A stretch of DNA of 64,000 nt from Siniperca chuatsi (taxonomy: Eukaryota > Chordata > Actinopteri > Centrarchiformes > Sinipercidae). Below, piece after piece: positions 37,101 through 55,253 of this stretch (position 1 is its first letter; the number at the start of each line of letters is the position of its first letter). Position numbers and translations under genes: made by a program. The notes under the pieces were generated by a model. The model was not told where the DNA came from. It did no database searches and saw only the letters and a program-made list of their open reading frames with translations. The stretch spans positions 8,147,175 through 8,211,174 of the forward strand of contig NC_058058.1 in NCBI RefSeq assembly GCF_020085105.1, read 5' to 3'.

Positions 37101-37588
37101 ACTTAAGTACTAATATTTTGACCACCCCACTTATATCTATGAAAGTACATTAAATATTAAAAACACCTCTCAGTATAAGGCAACAACATTCAACAGCAAC
37201 AAAACTACGGCCTCCAAAATAATCATGAAGTTGAATCAGCACTTCTCTCTAACAGTTTCACCAAAAAAACTGAACATTATAACCTTCATAAAGGTGCAGG
37301 ACTGTTGTATTAGCTCTAGCCAGGTGAACCTAATTAACAGCTAAGTTTACACTGTATTAATATATTCCCCAGTCCTGTAATTTAAGAGGTGTGTTTTAGG
37401 TAATGTACCTTCTGAATAGATGACTTTCCACTCCGCCTCAGCCCCATCAGCAGTATCCTCGGTTTGTCAGCTGATGTGGAGCTCTCCTCCATGTCTTGCT
37501 CCTCCACCCCATAGCCAAAACTTTTGGGAAACGAGCCCACAACATCGTAACTCCCCGCTAATGCAGGCTCCTCATACTCAATAGACAT
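31040..37588 (-). CDS. rragc: Ras-related GTP-binding protein C, RagC (spliced gene)
   Basis: RagC pairs with RagA/B on the lysosomal surface, where the nucleotide state set by amino acids recruits mTORC1. Coding segments in transcript order are 37588-37409, 36290-36087, 35983-35784, 33611-33497, 33408-33266, 33170-33022 and 31182-31040. They total 1134 nt and encode 377 aa. The P-loop GLRRSGKSS is at 49-57, the switch region NETLFLEST at 69-77, G3 motif WDFPGQ at 96-101 and the Rag-type G4 motif HKVD at 159-162. The C-terminal roadblock-like dimerisation domain follows (about 235-350, with [20 protein letters not shown]). The N-terminus [20 protein letters not shown] resembles RagC. It lacks the Ala/Gly-rich insert of the mammalian protein, which explains the shorter length. 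RagD is the alternative; the start and position next to 1p34 orthologues favour RagC. Confidence 0.92.
31390..31830. repeat. Family B repeat copy 4, interrupted
   Basis: Contains tttgacattttgggaaacaa, agattgataccactctcatg, and gactggaaacagctagcctg. Between these, at about 31540-31620, lies 'catgtctgtctgtgctggga gagggatcc', an unrelated fish repeat fragment. Confidence 0.6.
32177..32566 (+). mobile_element. hAT-like MITE, family D copy 2
   Basis: Begins tgtggaggaagtatacaggt, has agtaaaagtaggaatacaac and ccctgaaatgtagtggagta blocks shared with the copy at 15596-16357, and ends tacactccaccactg. It lies in the rragc intron before the last exon. Confidence 0.7.
33022..33170 (-). CDS. rragc: rragc exon 6 (residues 281-331)
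   Basis: Encodes [20 protein letters not shown] through [18 protein letters not shown], the core of the dimerisation domain. Acceptor TTGGCAG|G, donor GGAAAG|GTGCGT. Confidence 0.92.
33266..33408 (-). CDS. rragc: rragc exon 5 (residues 234-281)
   Basis: Encodes [20 protein letters not shown] through [18 protein letters not shown], the start of the roadblock-like domain. Acceptor TTTTGCAG|CAT, donor TTACGG|GTGAGA. Confidence 0.92.
33497..33611 (-). CDS. rragc: rragc exon 4 (residues 195-233)
   Basis: Encodes [20 protein letters not shown] through LLNIFIS, the G5-region SIYD and the last helix of the G domain. Acceptor CCCTCAG|C, donor TATCT|GTATGT. Confidence 0.92.
35784..35983 (-). CDS. rragc: rragc exon 3 (residues 129-195)
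   Basis: Encodes [20 protein letters not shown] through [20 protein letters not shown] to LEKLHLS, carrying the G4 base-recognition motif. Acceptor TTTGTCAG|GAT, donor CCTTAG|GTGAGT. Confidence 0.93.
36087..36290 (-). CDS. rragc: rragc exon 2 (residues 61-128)
   Basis: Encodes [17 protein letters not shown] through [18 protein letters not shown] to VIDAQ: switch I, switch II and the DxxGQ motif. Acceptor CGACCAG|GTT, donor GCTCAG|GTTGGA. Confidence 0.93.
36440..36700 (+). repeat. Fish repeat tail ('ggatccttcctctgttgctg' type)
   Basis: The blocks tgtctgtctatccaggaaga, ttaaagggcgtcttgtggag and tttttccttatctgacctta recur in shorter form at 31540-31620 and, as the matching 3' end, at 49965-50090. 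A TA dinucleotide run lies at 36479-36500. In rragc intron 1. Confidence 0.5.
36990..37340. mobile_element. MITE with CAGTTTATTAGGTACACCT ends
   Basis: The left end cagtttattaggtacaccta and the inverted right end ctgttaattaggttcacctg are clearly related, continuing inward (gctaaaactaatgcagtcta / gctagagctaatacaacagt). It occupies most of the 3' half of rragc intron 1. Confidence 0.7.
37409..37588 (-). CDS. rragc: rragc exon 1 (residues 1-60)
   Basis: Encodes [20 protein letters not shown] through the P-loop to SSIQK. Donor CAGAAG|GTACAT. The upstream sequence contains no earlier in-frame ATG before a stop. Confidence 0.92.
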
Positions 37589-37599
37589 CCTGTATTTTA

Positions 37600-38020
37600 C
37601 TACCTGGCCTGCTCTCTCTTAGTTACGCTCTCCTTGAAGCCGGTCAGTATTTTAACTTTTAGTTAACTGGCTAAATAATCCGTACAGGACTGTTGTTGTC
37701 GATTATTTTCACAACGAGCTAGCATGGTAAGCTAACTAGCTAGCAGCTGGAGCGCGGTGTTTATTGCCACGTCATGCCGTAATGTATCCACATGGGGTTT
37801 AAAACAAAAGTTACCAAGATGTTAAACAACCATAATATCGGCACAGAATTGATTAGACTAGGAAACAGAGGCAGGATTACTAAAAAAGGCTAGTCACAAG
37901 TTAGACATTTCCGCCCCCCTAGCTGTTAACCCCGCCCCTCGAATCTGATTGGCTGTTCGCTCTAAACATAGTCATGTGACGAACAGTTCAACAAACACAA
38001 GCAGGAAGAATACATACACG
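37600..38020. promoter_or_regulatory. Shared head-to-head promoter of rragc and ppt1
   Basis: Only about 430 bases separate the rragc start codon (37588) from the ppt1 untranslated exon end (38020). The interval has a GC box CCCGCCCC (37931-37938), an inverted CCAAT box ATTGG (37948-37952), a palindromic-type E-box GTCATGTGAC (37971-37980) and a CRE-like CACGTCA (37768-37774). No TATA box is evident. The factors named are inferences from motif shape. Confidence 0.6.
37985..38020 (+). other. ppt1: Putative ppt1 untranslated first exon
   Basis: Sequence ending tacatacacg meets a strong donor GTGAGT at 38021. The matching acceptor is GTTTCAG at 38716-38722, eight bases before the ppt1 ATG. The transcription start is not determinable. 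Confidence 0.5.
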
Positions 38021-38730
38021 GTGAGTGATGTATGATCTTTGGGACATTAGTTAGGCTTATCTCATTAAAACTATATGCTATTTTAAAATGTTGAGTTGAT
38101 TTGAACCTTCTTCATAGCATAAATATGCTACTACATACTTCAAAATGTATTTAGTCATTGATTTATATGATGTAAACCTAGATTAGGTAGTTAGCTTGTT
38201 CGAGCTAACTTCACCAGCATTCATTGCCTCATTGAAAGTATCTTTATCTTGTATTAGTACTATTTCTGGGCTACCTCACTGTTTTAGCCTTGCAGTTTTG
38301 CTGATATATCTGAGACTGTCTCTTTGTAGTTATAATGAAGTGAAAGCATTGCAGATAACAGGAAATGCATACACCTTAGTTTCAGTTTTTCCACATGACT
38401 GTTGGTCTAACCATTTTTATTGTATTTTACCATTTTAGTTTATATTTATGTATATTATTAAGGGAAAGAAAGGTCTGACAAAAATGTAATATATAACAGC
38501 TACACAACAAACCTATTTTATTTAAGTGAATGCTTAATAAAAAGTAAACAACATTAAACTAACAACAGCAAAATTAGAGACAGAAGTTAATTCCTCTGGT
38601 TATTCGCCCAAGTCTTGCAGAGTTATGTCTTGATGGAATAGTACAAAGGGAAGAAGGGAAAAGGTAATTATGTATTTTGCAACACAGAAATGCACACTTG
38701 ACCCCTTATGTATTTGTTTCAGGGTCCAGG

Positions 38731-46101
<7,371 letters not shown>

Positions 46102-46478
46102 AACACTTGCAGTCATCTGAGAGTAAATCTAATATCAGACTTCAACAACTGAAATTAATTCTGTTTAAAGAGCAATATTCAAGTTAAGAGTAAAAACAGG
46201 CTTAATAACCAGAGCAGAAAGCACATAATTCATTCCTTTTGCACTGATCACTTGTAGCACATCGATACTGTTTTGTGATGCCTTGTTAATTTTAGCAGCT
46301 AATTTGTGTTGGAGTCTGTGTTACTAATAATAGGCTGTCAATGTTATTTCCAATGTGAGCTGTTTTGTTAAGGTCATTGTTTTTAGAAATGTTGTTTTGA
46401 GACTCTTAAAATGAATTGTGTTCTAACAGCCTAACGTAGATCATTTAACTGCTTTTGTACATATGAGATGTTCAATCC

Positions 46479-46508
46479 AATAAAGACAAACCAAAAAGAC
46501 ATTTTATT
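46479..46508. terminator. Facing polyadenylation signals of ppt1 and cap1
   Basis: AATAAA on the plus strand at 46479-46484 is 380 bases past the ppt1 stop. AATAAA on the minus strand at 46508-46503 is 1.23 kb past the cap1 stop. Cleavage 10-30 bases beyond each would make the two transcripts overlap at their tails. The cap1 signal assignment assumes no earlier signal is used. Confidence 0.55.
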
Positions 46509-46509
46509 G

Positions 46510-47736
46510 CAAGATTTTTAATGATGTCTCCAGTACTAATGAACAGATTCTGATTTTGGACCCAAAAAAAAAAAAGAGGTAAAAGAAAGGGAGACAATAT
46601 AAAAAAATTCAGCAAAGAGCTTCAAGAGCTGATCAAAGAGTGCAGACATGGCTAGGAGCGAGTGGACAGACGTTGATGGTCGGGCTAATATTTTAAGACT
46701 ATTCCATAATTATTCATATCTATACAGATGATTACAGCAGATATTTCCAATCTAGAGACTGAGGTGGAGGTGAAGCATTTAACAACAATCAATGATTATG
46801 TCCTTCAGTCTCTTCTACTTTGTATCAACATCTCTTTGCTCTTTATCACAAACTTTTTCTTACATGCCTCCTTATATGGAATGTTTTTTTTTTAAATACT
46901 CAGGAATGTCCTATGTGTGGGTTTAATGGAAAGCACATGGATTTATTCCAACATCATCTAGATGAGTTTTCATGATGTGAAATAGACAGTGGTTTTGTTT
47001 TTACTCCTATTTATGTGCTCTGAGTCTGTCAACATTTTGTTTTTCATATTATCCACTATGAATGTTAATATTGTTACGGTCAACATCAGCGGAGGTGATA
47101 TGGATGCCATTATCCTCTATAAAAAGGGCTGTGTTCGACAAGTGCTTCACCAGTGAATTGCATATAACGGAACAGAAACTTATCAGGCCACAACTTAAAA
47201 AACACCAGCCCCTCCGGACCAGGAAGAGGAGAAAGAAAAGAATAATAGCCTGAAGCATCCTGATAGTAGAGCCTGATTGGCTGCAGTGCTTTTGTTGCAG
47301 AGGGATCAATTTCCCTGTTCCCATGTTGGCTATTCTACATGTTAAGTTTAGCTTAGCATTATCCAGATAGATTAAAAAAAAATATATATCATACAGAGCA
47401 TCCCAGCTATTGGCAAAACTCATGAATGTTTTTGAAAAGTGCTCACTGGCTCACAGGGAAAACCAAATTTGAATGACAAGCTGCTCCCTGCTGATTGGCT
47501 GGAGGATTTGCTCCAGATAAAGTGAGCAGTCCTCTCATTGGCTTATGGAAGGGACAGCTTAAGCTGTGATTGGCTGATAAAGAAAGAAGGGCGGGAGATA
47601 AAACGCATGAGGTCCAAATCTCAGTCTACAGTGTGAGAGTTAGCTGGTGGGGTGGTCGATCACTCGGGAAGGCATTTGCAAAAATAGGGTGGGGATGGTG
47701 TCGAGGAGGGGCGGCCATTTCTTATGCTGCCTCTGT
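46510..47736 (-). other. cap1: Probable cap1 3' UTR
   Basis: 1.2 kb without a clear interspersed repeat or splice-bounded frame between the cap1 stop and the minus-strand AATAAA. Long 3' UTRs are usual for CAP1. The 124-codon frame at 47049-47423 has no recognisable homology. Confidence 0.5.
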
Positions 47737-47820
47737 CTATCCGGCGATCTCTGTTGCTGTGGTAACGAGCTTCTTGCCGTCCCAGACAGTCTTGAACTGC
47801 TCAGGAACAGGGAGCTCCGT
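47737..47820 (-). CDS. cap1: cap1 last coding exon (residues 448-474, stop)
   Basis: Encodes [20 protein letters not shown] then TATEIAG and TAG at 47739-47737. The C-terminal strand takes part in CARP dimerisation and actin binding. Acceptor CTCTCTCAG|ACG. Confidence 0.94.
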   Translation of the reverse strand, partial: TELPVPEQFKTVWDGKKLVTTATEIAG

Positions 47821-50800
47821 CTGAGAGAGGGAGTAAGAGAGAAGTCGTGTTGAAATGTATATTTCACATGCTTGTGCTACATAAAAGGAGGCGTCTAGAG
47901 ATAGTCTGTCTTGTTAAATAATAAAAACAAAAATTAAAAAACACAACAACAAAATTAAAAATAATACAGGAAAAAGACCAAAACCAAAGAATGTGTTAGT
48001 CCATCTTTCGATACTTTGATTTATCCTGTCTGTGGCTCTCAGCCCCAAGCCAATTGGTTCCTACTGAAGACGTAAATCTTTAATACAAACGGCTCACAAG
48101 TGTAGATCCTTTTTAATAAAATGTAACATTTTCTAAAACAGCTGGCAAATGTTACTCAAACAGGAGAAATAATGCATTGGCTGGGGAACATTTTCAGCGG
48201 TGGGTTTGGTGCCCTAGTGAGTATTTAACAAGCACCCCAGGACCAGCACCGGGCTGCGAGGCACAGTAGCCACATTCAGTAGTGCACTATCACGTGACGC
48301 ACACTGGCCCAAAAGTCCTTTTCCCCCCCAACACAATCATTAGAAAAGGAGCGTCTGGAAAACTGGGGCGTCACAATCACCTTGAAATGACTTCTTTTTG
48401 AATTTGAGCCATTCAGTCCAATAACATTTCCAACAACAACTGATTTGTTTTAAATCATTTTTGGACACAATGGAGCTCTATGGCACAGAGGAATATGTTG
48501 TATCAGGCTTTGGATAAAAAATAAATAAATTAAAAAAAAAGACAATTCTTGTTACTAGGATCAATTCATTGTTGGTTTTGGTCCTTTGGTGGGATTTGTT
48601 TTGACAAGAAAAAAAAAAAATGAATATCACCAAACTTATCCTTTAACCAATTATTCTCTTGTTAAAAGTTACTCACAAATTCTCCGTCTTTGTTGGGTAC
48701 CAGGACGTTCATCTCTGAGCTCTTGGCGCTGACGATCTCACAGCTCAGAGAGTCGTTGCTCAGGTAGATGTGGCAACCGTCCGTCTTGTTGATAGAGATA
48801 GTGGGGACCTTACCAATCACCTAGATAGAAAAAGGCAAGAACATTTACCTCCCCAGAAACACGTAATGGCTACCGAATGGAAAAAGTTGGATTTATTTCT
48901 GCTGTATCTGACAGGACAAACATTTCTGTGCACTTTGTTCTGATCAACTACTGTCAAGATTGCTTTGAGCGAAGGACTGAGCAGCTTGCATTCTGTAACT
49001 ACATGAATATAAAGCAGGGTGTTCATGAAAAATGCTTTGATGTTACAACAAAAACAACTGAAGAGTGACAGGACAGCAGAGATCACTGGGTGAAATGCAA
49101 CAAAGCCAGTGGGCGAGATCCAAATACCAACACCACACTGAGTGGTGCTGAGCAGCTGTGCCACAGATGATTCCTTGTGTCTGTTATAGTCCCTTTAAAA
49201 ACAGCGTTTTGTTATTACACTGCATGTTGTACACACCTGGACCTTAACATCCTTGCAGTTGATGATCTCTACGATGCCCACGACATCATCAAACACCAGG
49301 CCCATTTTCTTACAGTTGTCTGATGGAGAGAAACAAACACAATAAAACACGTCATGTAACTGGCAAGAGTCGATCTTTGGAAAATAAACGCACCATCACA
49401 CTGGCCTTTTTGACATTGTATTGGTATTCATTGACTATTTTGGGTTATTTTTATTGGTACTTTCAAGAGAAATTAGCAAGTTGACATTACATACATACTT
49501 TTTTTTTTTTCTTTCTAGTATTTTATTATTAGATAAGATATAGGTCAATTTATCAATACAGTTTCATTGACGATTGCAATCCAATGGTCCTTTGTCCTGG
49601 GTTTGCCTGCAGCCATTTCAGTGTCATGGCTTTCTTATCAGCAGATACAAGTATTTTAAAAGAGATATTCTGTATTATTTTTAAATATAATTAAAAGAAG
49701 AAAAAAAATCCAAATCAGCTGCATTGTCCCGCCAAATGTATTGTTTGACTTTTTTGCCTAAATGTTTACAGGTTTCCAACAAATATCTCTATATGAATGG
49801 ACAGAGGAGAGTGTCAGTGGTACAGGAATATAAGAACCATAATGGATTCTTAGTCTTATTTTTTATTTGGGGGATAATCATGCTATAAGTTTTGGAGGAT
49901 GTAAGCAGGAAGTACAACGCTGCCATGGCTTAAGTCAGTTTTTTAGTCTAGATTTGTTTACATTCATTCGAATCGAGGGTCTAAGGACAGAGGGTGTTGT
50001 ATGCTGTACAGACTAGAAAGCCCCTTGAGGCAAATTGTGATTTGTGATATTGGGTTTTATAAATAAAATTGACTTTTTGCAAATTGGCACCATTAAAAGT
50101 TTGCAGAATTAGCTATTGGAGGATCCTGTTTGCAATGTATCTATGGATGTACAGACAACCATCACTAGATTACTTTGATACTGAAGAACATTTTAAATTG
50201 TGATGATTCTGAGGCAAGCTCTGGAGTTAGAAGGAGCGTCTTTTTAAAAATAATTTCTAAGCGGATTTATGTTTATTTGCGATGGATCACGATATCCTCA
50301 GAAAATCTCATACTGAATCTAATCTGAAAAAAATATGGAGTTTCATGTCTATTTGTTCAGAGTTATGACTGAGAAAAAGTAGCTTAAGTACTTAATTGCC
50401 TCCACGAGCTGCTCCAACTGTACACAAAACAAAATAACTAACTTCCTGTTTTCAGAACACTGGCATGCACCAGTCCTTTTCACCTCACGCAGTATCTTTG
50501 CCTCACGTCTCACCCTACACGCCTCCCCAGGGAGGCTTGCAAGATTTTGACGAGTGAGTTTAACTACCTCTAAACATTCAACACACTGTTTTTATCTTAC
50601 CTACAGTGATGGAGTTGATTTTGCCCTTGACCTGCAGGGTGCTCTTGTTACACTTGAAAGCATAAACCACTTGTTTCAGCTCAGTGTCGTTGATCACCAG
50701 GTCCTGCACTCCCTCTTGGTTCTCCTGCAGAGAGAAAAACAAACAAAACGAGTGAACAAGAAAGCAGGATGGCACACTGGAGTTACTATAAAAAAAGGTT

Positions 50801-53800
50801 AGCTATAAAAATCAGCAGTTTTATAAAAAGTTATTCTGGTTCAGTGACTCATTCTGGTAGCCTGACAGCCTGCTGCATAAACAAATCATTCCAGCCAAAA
50901 GCAACAAGTCTACTCTAGTTAATCTGGACCCTTCCTTTTTTCAATATCTTTCCTTTTATAGGGATAACTAACTTAAAAACTAAAAGTTAAAATAAACTCA
51001 GCTCTAGCTTGGAGTTGGATTGGCTACAATTTCTCTGGTAACTTTTTAATGAGTGAACCAACAACTTACCACTTTCCACTTCTTCCCCTCCAGCTCCAAC
51101 ACAGGGGGCAGCGTGCGGGTCGGGGTGGCGGACGCAGCAGGTCGGGGAGTGGTGGAAGCGAAAGGTTTTGGTCCGGTACGTATTGGAGCAGCCTGACTCC
51201 TCAAGGAAGGATTCTTGTGGGTCTTCTGGTCGTCGCCCACATGCTTCAGGCCTGGAGAGGTCAAGGAAAGAGGGAAACATGTTATAAGTCCTACAGTCCA
51301 ACATGTTGAATTGATTCAAAATAAACTACAGTGTGTGTGTTCATGGCAATGAAGGAACCTGTCACCCAGTGCAACAGTGTGGCTCATATTGTGTTTTGAA
51401 TAGTGTTTGGACATGAAGATATATCAAGCTTTGGATACACAGACAATACTTGTTACTGGGAGAAATATATTGTTTTGGTCTTTTCACATGATTGATTGAC
51501 AATAAAAACATAGATTATCACCAGCCTTATACTTTAGGTTTAAGAGAAGCAAATAAAAGTAGACAACTTTCAGCCACAAGTCTGCTAAGTCTTTCATGCT
51601 ACACGTTACAGTGAATTGCATCTTTTTAATAACCTGAACATAGTGAAGCATCTCTTTTGCAATGAACTCCACATACTTGAAATTAAATTCATATACTGTA
51701 TCTGTAACCGTTACTTTGTATGCAGTCACACCACCTTTAAACTTTGCGTTCTGTCTGAAGTCAATGGAAAGATGCAATTAGACACTAATTCACCCAGGTT
51801 GGCGCAAATTGACGTGAGCACACGCCCGCTTGGGTTGAAAATGTCTCCACTTGAGGGGAAAACTTCTGCCGTATGATGTGGCTTTGTGAATCAACTTTGT
51901 AACGATACAGAGACAAGAGGACAAAGGAGAGAGACTGGAGGAAAATAACAGAAAGAACAGGATATGTGAGTTCAGAGTCTGAGTTGAACACAAACACACT
52001 CCCACTACAGACACGGTCGGTGCATCCCTTTCTAGCTGTCTTATATCTAACGTACAGTCGGTCCACTGGGGAGAATAAACATACACGGTCCTGCTGTCAA
52101 ATTTGCACAAATTAGGCGTAGTGAAATTTCACTTCGCACCTTTACACCCAAAGTCTTGTGCATCAAAACTACGGCCAGAACAGACAAAAAGTATAAAAAT
52201 GATCAACAGCACCTGACGCTGGTCACCGAGACTACCTACCCTTGGTGATGTCGGCTCCTTTGTTGAGGGAGGCGAACAAAGCGTTCCGAGTGTCAGCACC
52301 AGTATCGCCACCGCCACTAGAGGGTCCGCTGAAGTCCACGGGGGGAGGAGGAGGTCCAGGGGGAGGTGGGGGAGGACATCCACCAGCACGAGCACTGGGG
52401 GGAGCTGCAGAGGCTGAAGCTACGGGGCCCTGAGGTGGACAGAAAATTTTAAATGCTGTAACTGTAGCCATCTAATGTCACAGCACATGATTCAACTGAC
52501 ATGTTTTAACATTTGTGCTTAGAAAAAGTTACAAATTAATATATATCATAATCATATCATTTCACTGAGGACAGATGAGGAGGGTAATAACAGAAAACCG
52601 CTCTGCCCATGAGAGCAAGAACAGGAAGACCAGGCCGCATATTTATCAAACTGCTAACAGGGAAATATTTAAAATTCTTCTCCTTTACTCCTACTCGAAG
52701 AGCAGATCCTGGATGTCTGCCGTACAGAGACAGGTTAGGAACGCACCTTCTAAGACATGCTTTGGAGTGATTATACAAAATATTATTGGTCATTAAATAA
52801 CATGTTACACCACATGGTTGTTACACCACTTTACTATTTTTTTTTTTACATTTATCAGGGGTGCAGACAAACGACAAGAATAAAGCTGACTTTGATTTTG
52901 TTTGCAATCACTTTCCATCTTCATTGTCTGCATTTGTCAATGTGGCACTAAATTCCCCTTATTAGATGATTTTTCTGACGTAGCTCGTCTACCAGCTTCA
53001 GTTTGGTTTTCTTTTACATATTATTTCATCCCTATTAATTAACTTGTATGTTGCAAATATTTATACACGATTGTTGATGAAATGTTAATTGCTACTGGAG
53101 AAACACAGCGCTAAAAGACTGAACTATCTGGCTGATGTAGAGTAAGTCCTTGTCTCTGATTGGCTCTTCTTGCCCAGAACATACATGAGATTAATCATTT
53201 GATCACTTGAGAGCTGCTCTTAAAAAGTTTACTCTAACACTTCACTGTATGTAGGTGTAAGTCGCTTGATTAAAGTGTGTTAATTCTTCACACTCTGAAT
53301 AACTTGTTCACTTGTACGTTGGCTTTTGTTAAGTGTAAATCTTAGAAGACTCACACTCGTGCTCCAGGTGAGTCCGGTGGTGTGGTGTTTTTTGATGTAG
53401 GTTTGCATCTCAGTCCAGATGGAGACATAGGCCTTCACCCAGTCCGCATGCGTCTTGTCCCTGTGAGGAAGAGGTGGAAACAGGATTGTCTATTGATCAT
53501 CTTTTCACCTTCAAACCTTGGCATTTTAAGTTTCTTTTCCCCGTTTAGCAATTTATTGTTCCTTTTCACTACAATGCATGAGACCCACCGCACAGATTTA
53601 CTACTTACTGTAACATAGAACACGTAACATTTTCTAACCCACATTAACCACTGAACCCAGATCTCACACTGTATGATTGTTTTGATCCTGCGCCTTGTAT
53701 TTGTATACAACATTACTGTTTTGCATTCAGCTCTGCAAAGAGCTCACTGATAAATCTGAATAAAAGCTGTGCAACTGACCAGCATGAACAGGCTGATTTT

Positions 53801-55220
53801 AGTCTGACTAACGTCTACCTTCTAACTTGACTGTAACTCAAGTCTGCTCATAAACACAAAAGCTTTGATTTCAGGTTTAAATACAGGAAGTCTAGCACCA
53901 GCATGCGTCAGCGTGTCGTGCGGCAGCGCTGACTCATTAAAACTAAACTTAAAAGAGCCTAGAGGAAGGAAAGATGGACGACAGATGGGTTGAGCAAACT
54001 GTTTGGCTGCATATGAAAGTTCATCTGACTCTTTTAGTTATCAGACGTTACAGCATTTCAAAAACAAATGGCGCAATAAAAAATAAATAAAACAAGAACA
54101 AATTGCAAAAGGTCACTAGATTGTTGCGTTGCATGTCAAGACCGTGTGGAAAGCTTCACTGCTGCAGACAAAGTAGGAAACACAATATAATAAAGTTTTA
54201 CTTACTTTTCCTTGTACTCCTTGAGCACACGGTTGGTGTAGAACATGGCGGCATCCTGCATCTCTTTAACATAGGGGCATGGCTTAGGAGCCTGGGACAC
54301 AAAGAAAAAAGTAAACTCAGATTAAATGAATAGTTCAACATTTTGGTAAATACGCTTATTTGCTTTCTTGCCGAGAGATAGATGAGTATGGAGCTAGAGC
54401 TGCGAGGTGAGTAGCTTAGCTTAGAATAAAGACTGGAAGCAGGGAGAAAAAGCTTGCCTGGCTCTCTCTAAAGTCTGAATATAAAGCTCCCCAATTTATG
54501 AAATAGTTTGACATTTTGGTAAATATGCTTACTTGCTTTCTTGCAGAGAGTTAGATTAGAAGATCGATAATGTCTATACGCTAATAATATAGCCAAAAGA
54601 CAAGTTAGTTTAGCTCAGCATAAAGACTGGCAGCAGGGGGAAACAGCTGGCCCAGCTCTGTTAAAGTAACAAAATTAAATTTCCAGTCTTTATGCTAAGC
54701 TAAACTGACCGGCTTCTGGCTCTAGCTTCATATTTAGTGTACAAACATGAGAGCAGTATCTCTCTTTTTTTAATTAATAAATAAATAAATAAATAAATAA
54801 ATACACACCTATTCTCCCCCCACTTACTTTTATGTACATAATAGTTTTGTGTTTATTTATCCTATCTCTGTTCAGCTTTGTTGCCCTTGTTTTTAGCTAC
54901 ATGTCTATTTCTATCTTCCTATAAATTGTTCTTGGAATTGTAAGTACACTGAATTGCGTACTTAAACTTAAATTCATACTGGAGTATACTCGATACTGGA
55001 GTATGCGTACAAAGAATGGATGCATCTATTATGTGTATTTGAAAAGCTGATGTATTATTTCATAAGAATCAAAACAACAACCAGTTAATCATCTAAACTG
55101 TAACAGTGAAGCTCTGTTTCTGGTGGCCTTGTGTCAGCCAAGAAACTGTTGTTCACCAGACAGTGATGGCAGAATCAAAGAGTGGCTTGTTTCCGGCCAT
55201 TACACAGCCATTTATCTATC

Positions 55221-55253
<33 letters not shown>

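Noticed and set aside
31040-37588. RagD instead of RagC
   Set aside because: The N-terminal block AGSY..SFPK.FGYGVEE and linkage with PPT1, CAP1 and FHL3 favour RagC; not fully excluded because of the divergent C-terminal tail.
51049-51309. 86-codon Arg/Gly-rich plus-strand frame
   Set aside because: Antisense shadow of cap1 coding exon 8.
52242-52433. Gly-rich plus-strand frame
   Set aside because: It is the complement of the polyproline exon of cap1.
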